A stretch of DNA of 64,000 nt from Rubricoccus sp963708165 (GCA_963708165.1 OY970187.1:1922001-1986000); one strand, 5' to 3'; counted from the first letter of the stretch, positions 28,867-37,668 are shown. Notes: a model not told the origin generated them from the sequence alone. Made by a program: numbers and translations.

Positions 28867-30027
28867 CTACAGGCCGGGATTCTTCCCTTCGGCCTCCTCG
28901 TCCCAGTTCTCGATCATCTCGATCACCGCGTCCGCGATCTGGTCCTGCTCGACCGTGCCGACCGTCACGCCGCGCTTGAAGATGTGCGCGCGGCCGCGTC
29001 CTAGCGAGACGCCGAGGTCGGCGCCAGCGGCCTCGCCGGGTCCGTTGACGGCGCAGCCCATCAGCGCCACACTCAGGTCCTTGTCGAAGCCTCTGGCGGC
29101 GACGGCCTCCTCCACCTCGTCTACGACCGAGAACAGGTCGCCGGCCAGGCGCCCGCAGGTGGGGCACGCGATCACGTTGACGCCGGGGCGGCCCAGGCGC
29201 AGGCTCTTGAGGATCTGATGGCCGACGCGCACCTCGTTGACGGAGTCGGCCGCGAGGCTCACCCGGATCGTGTCGCCGATGCCGTCCGCCAGAAGCGAGC
29301 CGATGCCGATGGAGCTTTTGATGGGACCGGTTTTCATGCTCCCGCTCTCGGTCACGCCCAGGTGCAGCGGGTAGTCCGTGGCCTCCGCCAGAAGCCGGTA
29401 GCTCTGGATCATGAAGTACACGTCGGAGTGCTTGACGGAGATGATGACATCCTGGAAGCCCTCGCGCTCGCAGACTTCGGCGTGGCGCATCGCGCTCTCG
29501 AACAGCGCCTCGGGGCGCGGGTAGCCGTACTTGTCCAGGATGTCTTTTTCCAGGCTGCCGCCGTTGACGCCGATGCGGATGGGCGTGCCCTTCTCCTTGG
29601 CCGCCAGCAGCACCTCGCGCTCCCACTCCGGCTTGCCGATGTTGCCGGGGTTGATGCGCACCTTGGCGACGCCCGCCTCCAGTGCAGCCAGCGCGTATTT
29701 GTGGTTGAAGTGGATATCGGCCACGATGGGCACGCTCGCGCCCTCCACGATGTCCTTGAGCGCCTCGGCGTCCTCGGGGCGCGGCACGGCCACGCGCACC
29801 ACGTCGGCGCCTGCGTCGGCGAGGGTCTTGATCTCCGCGAGGCAGTTTTCCACGTCGTGCGTCTTGCCCGTCGTCATGCTCTGGACGGTGATCGGTGCGC
29901 CGCCGCCGACCTTGACCTCGCGCGGCTCGCCGTCTACAGCGTAGCGCAGCGTGACCTGGCGCGAGTGGCGGCGCGGGCGGACAGGTGCCTGAGCGGCCTG
30001 GGTCGATTCTTCCTGGGAGCGTTCCAT
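28867..30027 (-). CDS. ispG: (E)-4-hydroxy-3-methylbut-2-enyl-diphosphate synthase IspG
   Basis: MEP-pathway [4Fe-4S] enzyme that reduces MEcPP to HMBPP. The 386-residue protein has ITVQSMTTGKTHDVENCLAEIKTL at the start of the TIM barrel, ADIHFNHKYAL, VRINPGNIGKPE, HLGVTESGSMKTGPIKSSIGIGSLL, and the cluster ligands in ACPTCGR (two Cys) and MGCAVNGPGEA (third Cys). The ATG at 30027 (MERSQEESTQAAQAPV) leaves a ~24-residue basic N-terminal extension, slightly longer than usual. It is a housekeeping gene, monocistronic in this window, divergent from FKBP copy 1. Confidence 0.95.
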   Translation of the reverse strand: MERSQEESTQAAQAPVRPRRHSRQVTLRYAVDGEPREVKVGGGAPITVQSMTTGKTHDVENCLAEIKTLADAGADVVRVAVPRPEDAEALKDIVEGASVPIVADIHFNHKYALAALEAGVAKVRINPGNIGKPEWEREVLLAAKEKGTPIRIGVNGGSLEKDILDKYGYPRPEALFESAMRHAEVCEREGFQDVIISVKHSDVYFMIQSYRLLAEATDYPLHLGVTESGSMKTGPIKSSIGIGSLLADGIGDTIRVSLAADSVNEVRVGHQILKSLRLGRPGVNVIACPTCGRLAGDLFSVVDEVEEAVAARGFDKDLSVALMGCAVNGPGEAAGADLGVSLGRGRAHIFKRGVTVGTVEQDQIADAVIEMIENWDEEAEGKNPGL

Positions 30028-30165
30028 GCAGTCGGGGGGCGAACTGCGGCAGACTACGGCCCGGCCTCTGGCGGGTTCGCGCGTCGCGCGTGATTCCGCG
30101 AAAGGGCACGGGCGCCAGAGGCCAGATAGCGATGTCGCCCGAGCCTCGCCAGAGGCCTCTGGCGG

Positions 30166-30173
30166 TAGGTTGC
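30166..30173 (+). promoter_or_regulatory. Putative -7 box TAGGTTGC before FKBP copy 1
   Basis: TAGGTTGC, one base from the Bacteroidota TAnnTTTG -7 element, directly follows a GCCAGAGGCCTCTGGCG inverted pair and lies 22 bases before the ATG. The same block recurs upstream of FKBP copy 2. Confidence 0.35.
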
Positions 30174-30194
30174 GATCCACCCGACTCCCATCTC

Positions 30195-30581
30195 ATGCTC
30201 CGGCTCGCCTCTCTCTCCCTTCTGCTCGTTCTCGCGGGCTGCGCCTCGGACGCCGACAGCCCGGCTGACAGCCCCGCACCCGGCGCTACCTCGCAGACGA
30301 ACGCCGCTGAGTCCGATGCCGTCGCCCAGGCCACCAGCCGCGTGACCGTCGCCTACAAAGGCACGCTGCCCGACGGAACGGTCTTCGACAGCAGCCCTGG
30401 CACCTCGTTTCGGCTCAACGAGACCATCTCGGGCTTTCAGACCAACATCGCGGGCATGACCGTCGGCGAGACGAAGACGTTCGAGGTGGAGCCGGAGGAC
30501 GGCTACGGCGACAACCCGCCGCCGAGCATCCCGCCCAACACAACGCTGCGCTTCGAGGTCACGCTGCAAGGCGTCCAGTAG
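30195..30581 (+). CDS. FKBP-type peptidyl-prolyl isomerase lipoprotein, copy 1
   Basis: A 128-residue envelope lipoprotein. MLRLASLSLLLVLAGCAS gives an SPaseII lipobox (LAGC). A 45-residue linker of Ala/Asp/Ser follows, then a complete FKBP domain: VTVAYKGTLPDGTVFDSSPGTSFRL, FQTNIAGMTVGETKTFEVEPEDGYGDNPPPSIPPNTTLRFEVTLQGV. The D-G-x-x-F-D-S and GYG positions of the active site are present. Probably folds periplasmic or outer-membrane proteins. Divergent from ispG, convergent with the antiporter gene. Confidence 0.88.
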   Translation: MLRLASLSLLLVLAGCASDADSPADSPAPGATSQTNAAESDAVAQATSRVTVAYKGTLPDGTVFDSSPGTSFRLNETISGFQTNIAGMTVGETKTFEVEPEDGYGDNPPPSIPPNTTLRFEVTLQGVQ

Positions 30582-30619
30582 CGAGCCCGTGTCTCTGGCG
30601 CCAGAGGCACGGGGCCTCG

Positions 30620-31600
30620 TTACGCGTGTAGCGAGGCGAGGTACACCATGTAGCCGCCGTAGCCTGCGACAAGCACACTCGCTTCGGCGCGGCCGAGGCG
30701 GCGCCCGGAGAGCATCATCGGCAGCAGAATGAGCGCGAAGGCGGCCATCACGGCTACGTCCACAACCTGAAGCCCTGGCGCCGCCAGAGGCCGCACGAGC
30801 GCGGCCACGCCCAGGATGCCGAGCAGGTTGAACAGGTTGGAGCCGACCACGTTGCCGACCGCGATGTCGCCCTCGCCGCGCGAGGCGGCCACGACCGAGG
30901 TCGCGAGCTCCGGCAGGCTCGTGCCCAGCGCCACGACCGTCAGGCCGATCACTGCGTTGGAGACCCCAGCAGCTTCTGCCAGAGAGGTCGCCGCGCCCAC
31001 GAACAGGTCGGCGCCGAGGACGAGGCCACCCAAGCCCAGGACCACGAACAGCCCATCGCGCCACGCCGCGCCAGGGGCGCCACCCGCTGGGGCCTCTGGT
31101 GAGAGGACAGCCTCTGGCGAAACAGGCAGGCTCGCGTCGGGCGCGATGCTCTCGCGCGTCGCCGCGACGATGCTCCACGTGAGGTAGGCCACGAGCGCGG
31201 CGACAAGCACGACGCCTTCCCACAGCACCACCTCGCGGTCGTACAGCAACGCCGCCGCCAGAGCGGTCGCGCCCAGCAAGACGGGCAGGTCGCGGCGCAG
31301 CACGGACGGGTCTGTCGCCAGAGGCCGCACGAGCGCGGCCACGCCCAAAATGAGCCCGATGTTGGCGATGTTCGAGCCCACCACGTTGCCCACGGCGATG
31401 CCGCCCGCGCCTGCCAGCGCCGCCTGCACGCTGACCACGAGTTCGGGCGCGCTCGTGCCAAAGGCCACAACCGTCAGGCCGACGATCAGCGGCGAGAGCC
31501 CGAACCGGAGCGCCAGCGCCGACGCGCCGCGCACCAGGCCGCTGGCGGCGACCATCAGGAGCGCGAGACCACCGGCGAGCGTGAACAGCTGAAGGGCCAT
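30620..31600 (-). CDS. Calcium/sodium antiporter (CaCA family, YrbG-like)
   Basis: A 326-residue inner-membrane exchanger with about ten helices in two inverted halves. Each half has the alpha-repeat: VGLTVVAFGTSAPELVVS and AVGNVVGSNIANIGLILG in the first, IGLTVVALGTSLPELATSVV and AVGNVVGSNLFNLLGILG in the second. The conserved acidic residues in TSAPEL and TSLPEL bind cation. The cytoplasmic loop between halves contains motif-coded PVSPEAVLSPEAPAGG. It exchanges Ca2+ for Na+ or H+. It lies between two FKBP lipoprotein genes in opposite orientation. Confidence 0.93.
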   Translation of the reverse strand: MALQLFTLAGGLALLMVAASGLVRGASALALRFGLSPLIVGLTVVAFGTSAPELVVSVQAALAGAGGIAVGNVVGSNIANIGLILGVAALVRPLATDPSVLRRDLPVLLGATALAAALLYDREVVLWEGVVLVAALVAYLTWSIVAATRESIAPDASLPVSPEAVLSPEAPAGGAPGAAWRDGLFVVLGLGGLVLGADLFVGAATSLAEAAGVSNAVIGLTVVALGTSLPELATSVVAASRGEGDIAVGNVVGSNLFNLLGILGVAALVRPLAAPGLQVVDVAVMAAFALILLPMMLSGRRLGRAEASVLVAGYGGYMVYLASLHA

Positions 31601-31731
31601 CGGAGAGGAGAAAAGGTGCGCTCCAACCTCCGCGTTTCCAGGCGGCTCCCGCCAGCAGAGGCGCGCGGGAAAGTTCACGGTTGGGCGCGTAGCGCTGACG
31701 CCTCCACGAGCCCGCCAGAGGCCTCTGGCGG

Positions 31732-31739
31732 TAGGTTGC
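31732..31739 (+). promoter_or_regulatory. Putative -7 box TAGGTTGC before FKBP copy 2
   Basis: Same TAGGTTGC block, again immediately after GCCAGAGGCCTCTGGCG, 21 bases before the ATG. Identity of this leader with that of FKBP copy 1 supports a functional element or a recent duplication that included the leader. Confidence 0.35.
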
Positions 31740-31759
31740 CGCACACGCACCGCTCGTCC

Positions 31760-32086
31760 ATGCTCCGGCTCGCCTCGCTCCTGTTTCTGATCGCCGCCGT
31801 CGGTTGCGGCGCGGGCGGGCCGAGGATGGCCCACACCAAGAGCTACGTCACGATCGCGTTCGAGGGGACGCTGCCTGACGGGACGGTCTTCGACAGCAGC
31901 CCCCGCTCCTCGTTTTTGCTCAGCGATACCATCCCGGGATTCCGCATCAACATCCGAGGCATGACGGTCGGTGAGACGAAAACCTTTGACGTGGAGCCTG
32001 CCGACGGCTACGGCTCGAACCCGCCGCCGGGCGTGCCGCCAGGCACGACGCTCACGTTCAAGGTCACGCTCCTCAAGACCAGCTAA
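31760..32086 (+). CDS. FKBP-type peptidyl-prolyl isomerase lipoprotein, copy 2
   Basis: A 108-residue paralog of the gene 1.6 kb upstream. MLRLASLLFLIAAVGCGAG gives the lipobox; the linker is only about 10 residues instead of ~45. The domain reads VTIAFEGTLPDGTVFDSSPRSSFLL, FRINIRGMTVGETKTFDVEPADGYGSNPPPGVPPGTTLTFKVTLLK. The two proteins share nearly every active-site residue. The shorter linker would keep this copy closer to the membrane. It ends 18 bp before the convergent DUF6090-like gene. Confidence 0.88.
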   Translation: MLRLASLLFLIAAVGCGAGGPRMAHTKSYVTIAFEGTLPDGTVFDSSPRSSFLLSDTIPGFRINIRGMTVGETKTFDVEPADGYGSNPPPGVPPGTTLTFKVTLLKTS

Positions 32087-32104
32087 AGCCTCTGGCGGCC
32101 CCCG

Positions 32105-32989
32105 TCAGCGAGACGCCTCCAGCTGCGCGGACTCGACCAGCCGAAGCATCGTCGCGGCGTCGTCTCGCGAGTCCAGGAGGGTGCTTCGAGTGAAGCGGGC
32201 CATCGTGTGCGCGACGTAAAACCGATTGTAGAGATCGCGGTCCTGAAGCATTTCCTCGACCACAAGTGGGAACGGCGTTTTGCGCGGGCCTGCCGGTAGA
32301 GCCGACATGTCGCCGTCGGCGAGCGAGTCGATGCGCGACTGGGGCCAGAGCCCGGCAGGCGCCTCCCACCAGTCGATGTAGCGGCTGCCGTCCCGGTAGG
32401 CTTCGTGAGACCCTGCAACTGCGAGCCGAACATCGGCGGTTCGCGAGGCGGAGCGCTCGATGTAGGCCGGAAGCGCACGGCGGAGTGAATCGTTCCGGAT
32501 CAGCGCGAGATCCCCAGACCTCGCGAGCGCCTCGGCTGTGGCCGTAACGGGAGAGGGGACGGTCGGCACGAACGAACTGGTAAGCCACGTGAGGATCGAG
32601 TCCCGAGGCGGCGGCTCAGGCAGCCGAAAGGCCCGGAGAAGCTGCGCGTTCTTGCGGACGACCGGCGTCAACGTTGCCGAGTTGGACTCGTCGATGCGTC
32701 GGATGGTCTCGCGCGCGTCCTCGGCGAGTTGAACCAGATACGTAGCCTCTCGCGCACGGTCCGCCCGGGCCTGCCCCCAGGCCGTCACCTGAAAACCGAT
32801 CACCACGCCGAGCACGACGATGGCAACCTCAAGCGCGACGACAAACCAGTCCTGTTGACGAACGGCGTGTGCCAGTCGCGCCATCATCATGCGGCGGCGG
32901 GGCGCCTCTGGCGCCAGAGGCGCGGGCATCTCGGGCGCGGTGGCGCCGCCAGTGGCCGATGGAGCGGAAGAGGTGGGCGTCGGGTCCAT
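32105..32989 (-). CDS. DUF6090-like membrane protein
   Basis: A 294-residue protein with one strong TM helix at residues ~50-70 (WFVVALEVAIVVLGVVIGFQV), followed at once by TAWGQARADRAREATYLVQLAEDARETIRRID. This is the architecture of DUF6090 proteins of Bacteroidota, where a short cytoplasmic N-terminus, a single helix and a long helical extracytoplasmic domain occur. The N-terminus before the helix is motif-rich (PAPLAPEAPRRRMMM). Function unknown. It lies between FKBP copy 2 and the Kef-type antiporter. Confidence 0.6.
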   Translation of the reverse strand: MDPTPTSSAPSATGGATAPEMPAPLAPEAPRRRMMMARLAHAVRQQDWFVVALEVAIVVLGVVIGFQVTAWGQARADRAREATYLVQLAEDARETIRRIDESNSATLTPVVRKNAQLLRAFRLPEPPPRDSILTWLTSSFVPTVPSPVTATAEALARSGDLALIRNDSLRRALPAYIERSASRTADVRLAVAGSHEAYRDGSRYIDWWEAPAGLWPQSRIDSLADGDMSALPAGPRKTPFPLVVEEMLQDRDLYNRFYVAHTMARFTRSTLLDSRDDAATMLRLVESAQLEASR

Positions 32990-33048
32990 GCGCGCAAATG
33001 TAGGCGCGCGGCGCCTCTCTCAGCCCGCGTGGCTTCTGGCGCCAGAGG

Positions 33049-35076
33049 CTAGTCCACCTCCACCGTGGGTGTGCGGAACAGGTCGGCACTCTCGGCGAAC
33101 TGCGCGGCCTCGGCCACCATGATGAGACGGTCTCCAGCCTCCACCACGAAGTCACCGGCCGGGTTGCCCACCGTCTGCTGGCCGCGGCGCACGGCCATGA
33201 CCGTGATGCCGTGGCTCTGGCGCAGCGCGAGGTCGGCCAGCGACTGACCGGTTGCGGGCGCACCGTCGCGGACCGCCACGGCGCGCGTGTGCAGGCCTTC
33301 CTCGTCCAGCCCCTGGAGCACCATCAGGTGCGCTTCCTGGATGGAGCCGCGCAGCACGCCGTAGTCGTCCTGGCGCATGGCGCCCACCTGCCGCTCGATC
33401 TCGGCTTTGGGCACGAGGTAGGCGTCCAGGACTTGCGAGAACAGCCGGACCGTCGTTTCCAGTTCTTCCGGGACTACCACGTCGGCACCGGCGCGGGTGA
33501 GCGGCTCCACGTCCGCGAGAAAACGGGTGCGCGCAAGGATCTGAAGCGTGGGGTTCAAGTGCCGCGCGACCGCTGCCGTCCGCCGCGTCGCGTCGCGGTC
33601 GTTGATCGCGATGACGAGCATCTTGGCGCGCGGTACGCCCAGGCTTTGCAAGATGGGCTCGCGTGAGGCGTCGCCGTAGACCGCGGGCGCGCCGTCCTCG
33701 CGCGCGTCGGCGAGGTTGGCCGGGTTGAGGTCGCTGACGGCAAACGGGATGCCCACGTCGGCCAGGACCCGCGCCAGCCGCCGCCCGGCCGGGCCGTAGC
33801 CCACGACCACGGTGTGGTCTTCCAGGCTGATGCCGTGCCCGTGGCCGCCGCCAGAGGCCTCTGGCGCGGCGCCCTCCGTGCGCCGGCCCAACGCGGCCAC
33901 CTTGGGCGCGAGGGCGATCAAGAACGGCGTCGCGATCATCAGCACGACGGTCACCGCAATCAATCCCTGGCTGCCCGTGTCGCCCAGCGCCAGAGGCGTC
34001 AGGCCCACGCCGAGCCCTTCGATGGCGAGCACGAACGAGAACTCGCCCACCTGCGCAACCGCGAGGCCGCCCGCCATCGCCGCGCCCACCGGGTAGCCGA
34101 CCGCCTTGGCGCCGATGGCCGCGATGACGCCTTTGAGCACGAGCACGAGCACGGCCGCCAGAAGCACCCAGCCCAGGTTCTGGACCAGAAACGCCGGGTC
34201 CAGCAGCATCCCGACCGAGAGGAAGAACGCGGCTGTAAACAGCGTCTGGAGCGGCAGCACCTCGCTCAGCGCGTGCTCGGCGTAGTCGCTCTCGCTCACC
34301 AGCATCCCGCCCAGAAAAGCTCCCAGCGCGATGCTGATGCCCGCGAGGCTCGCCACCCAGCCCACGCCCAGGCAGATCGCGGCGACGGCCAGCAAAAACA
34401 ACTCGGTCCGGCGTGTCCTCGCGACGCGGTCCAAAAACCACGGCACGATCTGACGCGCGCCCACCAAGACGGCCACGATCACCAACGCTGCCTTGCCCAA
34501 CGCCCATGCGATCCCCAGGCCCGTCCCGCCCTGGCCCGCCAGAATCGGGATCATCAGCGCCATGACGACGATGATGATGTCCTGAAAGAGCAGCATCGCC
34601 AGCGCGATCCGCCCGACCGGCGTGTCGGACTCGGCGCGCTCGTTCAGCACTTTGAGCACAATTGCCGTGGACGACATCGCGACGAGAAAGCCCGTGAACA
34701 CCGAGGCCCCGAACGGCACGTCCAGCGCCAGCGCGATGCCGGACACAACCGCGATCGTCAGCCCTACTTGCACGCCGCCGCCCAGGAAGATGGGCCGCGC
34801 CAGCCGCGCCATTTCCTTCAGCGAGAACTCCACGCCGATGGAGAACAGCAGCAGGATCACGCCCACCTCGGCGATCTGCTGCACCAATTCCATGTCGGTC
34901 ACAAATCCCAACGCGTTCGGCCCCACGAGCACGCCCGCGATCAGAAAGCCCGCGATGGGCACCAGCTTGACCTTGTAGCACAGGTACGCCACCAGGACGC
35001 CCGCCGCGAACAGCGCCGCGAGTTCGCCGACGAAGGGGAGAGGGGCGGCAGCGAGAGGAAGCGCAGTCAGATCCAC
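33049..35076 (-). CDS. CPA2 cation:proton antiporter with RCK domains (KefB/C-like)
   Basis: A 675-residue transporter. The N-terminal ~400 residues have twelve or so helices with KVKLVPIAGFLIAGVLVGPNALG, IGVEFSLKEMARLARPIFLGGGVQV and FLGGMLVSESDYAEHALSE. Then a motif-coded linker (APEASGGGHGHGIS), an RCK/TrkA-N nucleotide-binding domain (HTVVVGYGPAGRRLARVLADVGIPFAVSDL; GxGxxG) and a TrkA-C domain (SLADLALRQSHGITVMAVRRG...GDFVVEAGDRLIMVA). It expels K+ or Na+ in exchange for H+ under control of a bound nucleotide. GTG at 35076 (DLTALPLAAAPLPFVGELAALF) was chosen because the ~96 residues upstream are not family-like. Confidence 0.88.
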   Translation of the reverse strand: MDLTALPLAAAPLPFVGELAALFAAGVLVAYLCYKVKLVPIAGFLIAGVLVGPNALGFVTDMELVQQIAEVGVILLLFSIGVEFSLKEMARLARPIFLGGGVQVGLTIAVVSGIALALDVPFGASVFTGFLVAMSSTAIVLKVLNERAESDTPVGRIALAMLLFQDIIIVVMALMIPILAGQGGTGLGIAWALGKAALVIVAVLVGARQIVPWFLDRVARTRRTELFLLAVAAICLGVGWVASLAGISIALGAFLGGMLVSESDYAEHALSEVLPLQTLFTAAFFLSVGMLLDPAFLVQNLGWVLLAAVLVLVLKGVIAAIGAKAVGYPVGAAMAGGLAVAQVGEFSFVLAIEGLGVGLTPLALGDTGSQGLIAVTVVLMIATPFLIALAPKVAALGRRTEGAAPEASGGGHGHGISLEDHTVVVGYGPAGRRLARVLADVGIPFAVSDLNPANLADAREDGAPAVYGDASREPILQSLGVPRAKMLVIAINDRDATRRTAAVARHLNPTLQILARTRFLADVEPLTRAGADVVVPEELETTVRLFSQVLDAYLVPKAEIERQVGAMRQDDYGVLRGSIQEAHLMVLQGLDEEGLHTRAVAVRDGAPATGQSLADLALRQSHGITVMAVRRGQQTVGNPAGDFVVEAGDRLIMVAEAAQFAESADLFRTPTVEVD

Positions 35077-35211
35077 GAGAGCGTCGAAAGGGGAGAGGAG
35101 ACTACCACGCCTCTGGCGCGCGGTGTGCCAGTGGGTCAGAGGTTCACGCGCCTCTGGCGCCAGAGGCGCGGCGCTGGCTGTCGTACGTTCGGCTCTACCC
35201 ACCGCAAGACC

Positions 35212-35691
35212 ATGCGCCCGACTCTCTTCGCAATCCTCTGCTGCCTGGTTCTCGCGGGCTGCGACCTGATCCGCATCGGGGACTACGACGACTATGGGCG
35301 GTTCGACGCGACCGCTGAGGGCGCGCTCGACCTGAAGATGCACGGCACGGCCATGCTCTGGCACGATGACGGCGACGGCGATCCCATCCTTTCGCTCAAC
35401 ATTACGACACCAGACTTCGCGGGCTTTATCACGTTCGTGCTCCCGGATACTGTCTCGGGAGCACAGACGCTGGGCCTCGGCCCCGACGGTACGGCGGTGA
35501 CCTACGAGGTCGACAGCCGCACGGAGCAGGAGTTCAGTGCCTCTGGCGGCGCGCTCACCTTTTCCGCCGCGGGGCGCGACGAGTTAGAGGGCACGTTTAC
35601 CTTCGAGGGCGCCGATGCCAGCGCGCAGCGAGTTCGCGTAGAAGGCACGTTTCGCGCCATCCGGCGGCGACCGTTCGGCACCAGCGCCTGA
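35212..35691 (+). CDS. Hypothetical lipoprotein
   Basis: A 159-residue exported protein. MRPTLFAILCCLVLAGCDLI is a lipoprotein signal with the lipobox LAGC. The mature part is strand-rich and acidic: IGDYDDYGRFDATAEGALDLKMHGTAMLW, PDFAGFITFVLPDTVSGAQTLGLG, ASGGALTFSAAGRDELEGTFTFEGADASAQRVRVEGTFRA. The alternation suggests a beta-sandwich, with a motif-coded SASGGAL loop. It is like many small lipoproteins of unknown role in this group. A TACGTTCG box (35183-35190), close to TAnnTTTG, lies upstream. Divergent from the Kef-like gene. Confidence 0.6.
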   Translation: MRPTLFAILCCLVLAGCDLIRIGDYDDYGRFDATAEGALDLKMHGTAMLWHDDGDGDPILSLNITTPDFAGFITFVLPDTVSGAQTLGLGPDGTAVTYEVDSRTEQEFSASGGALTFSAAGRDELEGTFTFEGADASAQRVRVEGTFRAIRRRPFGTSA

Positions 35692-35738
35692 CGCCAGAGC
35701 CTGACGCCAGAGGCCTCTGGCGGGCGCGTGCGTTGGCG

Positions 35739-36728
35739 CTATGCTTTCGCCTCTCGCAGCGCTTCGATGAGCGGCGGGAGCACATCGTGCAGGTCGCCCA
35801 CGATGCCGTAGGTCGCCACGTCGAAGATGGGCGCGTCGGCGTCTTTGTTGATGGCGACAATCGTGCGCGAGCCCGTCATGCCTGCCACGTGCTGAATGGC
35901 ACCCGAGATGCCGACCGCGAAGTACAGGTCCGGCGCGACGACCTTGCCCGTCTGCCCGATCTGCGCCTCTGGCGGAAACAGGCCCATCTCCACGACCGCG
36001 CGGGAGGCTCCGATGGCGCCGCCGGTTACGTCGGCGAGTTGCTGCACCAAATCGCGGCCCGCTTCGTCGCGCACGCCGCGGCCTGCGGCGATGACGACGG
36101 TCGCGTCGCTCAGGTCCACGCCGCCGCCCGCGGCCGTGACCACGTCGCGGAGGGTCTGCCGAAGGCTGCTGGCGTTGGTCGCGAGCGCAATGTCGATGAC
36201 CTCGGGCGACCCGGCGCCCTCAGCTTCTTCGGCGGTGTAGGAGCCTGCGCGGACGGAGACCAGGACGGGCGCACCGTCGGGCTTTGCGGCCTCGACGTTG
36301 GCGCGAAACTTGGCGGCCATCACGGGCCGTGTCGCGCTTACGCCCGTAGCGGTTGCGGCGAACTCGGACACGTCGGGCAGCGCGGGCGCGCCCAGGCGCT
36401 GCGCGAGGGCACCGATTACGTCCTTGATCCCTTCGGTGCTGGGAAACACGACGATCTCGGGCCCGGCCTCGCGGATGACCTGCTCCAGCGCGTCCACAAC
36501 GGGCGCGTTGAGTGGCTGCTCGAAGGCGGCATCGCTGACGGCGTACACCGTCTCCGCGCCGTACGCGCCGAGCTGTGCCGCCGCGCCAGAGGCCTCTGGC
36601 GCGAGGACGGAGGCCGCGCAGGTCCAGCCGTGCTCCTGCGCGATCTCGCGGGCGCGGGTCAGCACCTCCAGCGCGGTGCGGTTGGGCGTGCCGTTGGTGA
36701 CAGGGACGTGGGTGAGGATCGTGGGCAT
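35739..36728 (-). CDS. etfA: Electron transfer flavoprotein subunit alpha
   Basis: FAD-binding ETF subunit, 329 residues. N-terminal half: MPTILTHVPVTNGTPNRTALEVLTRAREIAQ. C-terminal FAD domain: VVIAAGRGVRDEAGRDLVQQLADVTGGAIGASRAVVEMGLFPPEAQIGQTGKVVAPDLYFAVGISGAIQHVAGMTGSRTIVAINKDADAPIFDVATYGIVGDLHDVLPPLIEAL, which contains the ETF-alpha signature. It passes electrons from acyl-CoA dehydrogenases to ETF:quinone oxidoreductase. It follows etfB on the same strand, and a hairpin repeat fills the 85-bp gap. One motif copy codes LAPEASGAAAQL. Confidence 0.94.
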   Translation of the reverse strand: MPTILTHVPVTNGTPNRTALEVLTRAREIAQEHGWTCAASVLAPEASGAAAQLGAYGAETVYAVSDAAFEQPLNAPVVDALEQVIREAGPEIVVFPSTEGIKDVIGALAQRLGAPALPDVSEFAATATGVSATRPVMAAKFRANVEAAKPDGAPVLVSVRAGSYTAEEAEGAGSPEVIDIALATNASSLRQTLRDVVTAAGGGVDLSDATVVIAAGRGVRDEAGRDLVQQLADVTGGAIGASRAVVEMGLFPPEAQIGQTGKVVAPDLYFAVGISGAIQHVAGMTGSRTIVAINKDADAPIFDVATYGIVGDLHDVLPPLIEALREAKA

Positions 36729-36731
36729 AGT

Positions 36732-36810
36732 GGGTACAGGGTGCGGAGTACGGGGTACGCGTCGGCCGGTACGTTCAACGCCGTACCCGGCACTCTGTAC
36801 CTCGTACCCC
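36732..36810. repeat. GTACGGGGTAC-type hairpin between etfB and etfA
   Basis: Left arm 36732-36758 and right arm 36783-36810 are imperfect inverse copies built from diverged 8-base units (GGGTACAG, GGTGCGGA, GTACGGGG / GTACCCGG, CACTCTGTACC, TCGTACCCC). About 24 bases separate them. Same design as the element at 23359. It fills the etfB-etfA gap and would be transcribed within the operon. Confidence 0.7.
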
Positions 36811-36813
36811 AAC

Positions 36814-37560
36814 TCAGATGGCGCGGGCCTCGTCGGCGAGCAGGCGGACGAGCTCGCGGGCGACGGCCTCGGGCGCGTCGCCGTCCACGGTTTTACCGGG
36901 CTCGCGCGCGGGCGGGTTGGCGTAGCCGGTCGTGCGCACGCTCACGCCAGAGGCCTCGACCTCACGCGTCTCGACGGGCTTGCGCTTGCTCGCCATGATG
37001 CCCTTGAGGTTGGGGATGCGCGGGTCGTTCATGTCGTTGGAGCACGTGACGAGCCCCGGCGTGGGCAGCGCGATGATCTCCTGCCCGCGGTCGCCCTGCC
37101 GCGTGACGACGAGCGCGTCAGTCTCTTGCGCGAGCGCGACGGCGTTGGTGACGTACGGCAGGCCGAGCGCTTCGGCGAGCATCCCGCCCACGAGGCCCGC
37201 GTCGGTGTCCTGCGACTGCTTGCCGAGCAGCACGGCGTCGTGCCCGCTCTCGCGAAGATGATCTGCGAGAAGCTGCGTGACGGCGCCCGAGTCCAAGTCC
37301 GCGTCCGTCACCAGGTGCGTGCCGCTGTCGGCGCCCATCGCGAGGGCTTTCCGCAGCGTCTCGCTCGCTTTCTCCGGCCCCACCAAGACGACTTCGACCT
37401 CGCCGCCAGAGGCCTCTTTGAGGACGAGCGCGGCCTCGACGGCGCTCGCGGCATAGGCGTCGAGCACGACGCGCCCGGCGTCGAGCACGAGTTGACCGTC
37501 GCGCACCTGCGAAGGCGCGGCGACATCGGGGACCTGGTTGATGCAGACGGCGAAGCGCAT
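36814..37560 (-). CDS. etfB: Electron transfer flavoprotein subunit beta
   Basis: AMP-binding ETF subunit, 248 residues: MRFAVCINQVPDVAAPSQV, LDAYAASAVEAALVLKEASGGEVEVVLVGPEKASETLRKALAMGADSGTHL, the Q-D-T motif in LGKQSQDTDAGLVGGMLAEALGLPYVTNA, and LPTPGLVTCSNDMNDPRIPNLKGIMASKRKPVET carrying the loop that contacts partner dehydrogenases. First gene of the etfB-etfA pair, with the promoter presumably in the gap upstream of 37560. Confidence 0.94.
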   Translation of the reverse strand: MRFAVCINQVPDVAAPSQVRDGQLVLDAGRVVLDAYAASAVEAALVLKEASGGEVEVVLVGPEKASETLRKALAMGADSGTHLVTDADLDSGAVTQLLADHLRESGHDAVLLGKQSQDTDAGLVGGMLAEALGLPYVTNAVALAQETDALVVTRQGDRGQEIIALPTPGLVTCSNDMNDPRIPNLKGIMASKRKPVETREVEASGVSVRTTGYANPPAREPGKTVDGDAPEAVARELVRLLADEARAI

Positions 37561-37668
37561 CGGCGTGTGGCGTGTGTGTGGGGCCGTGATGGTAGCGAGG
37601 CGCGCGGGGTTCCGCTCGCGAAAACACGTGGCCTCTGGCGTGATGCAGGCCTCTGGCGCCAGAGGCGG

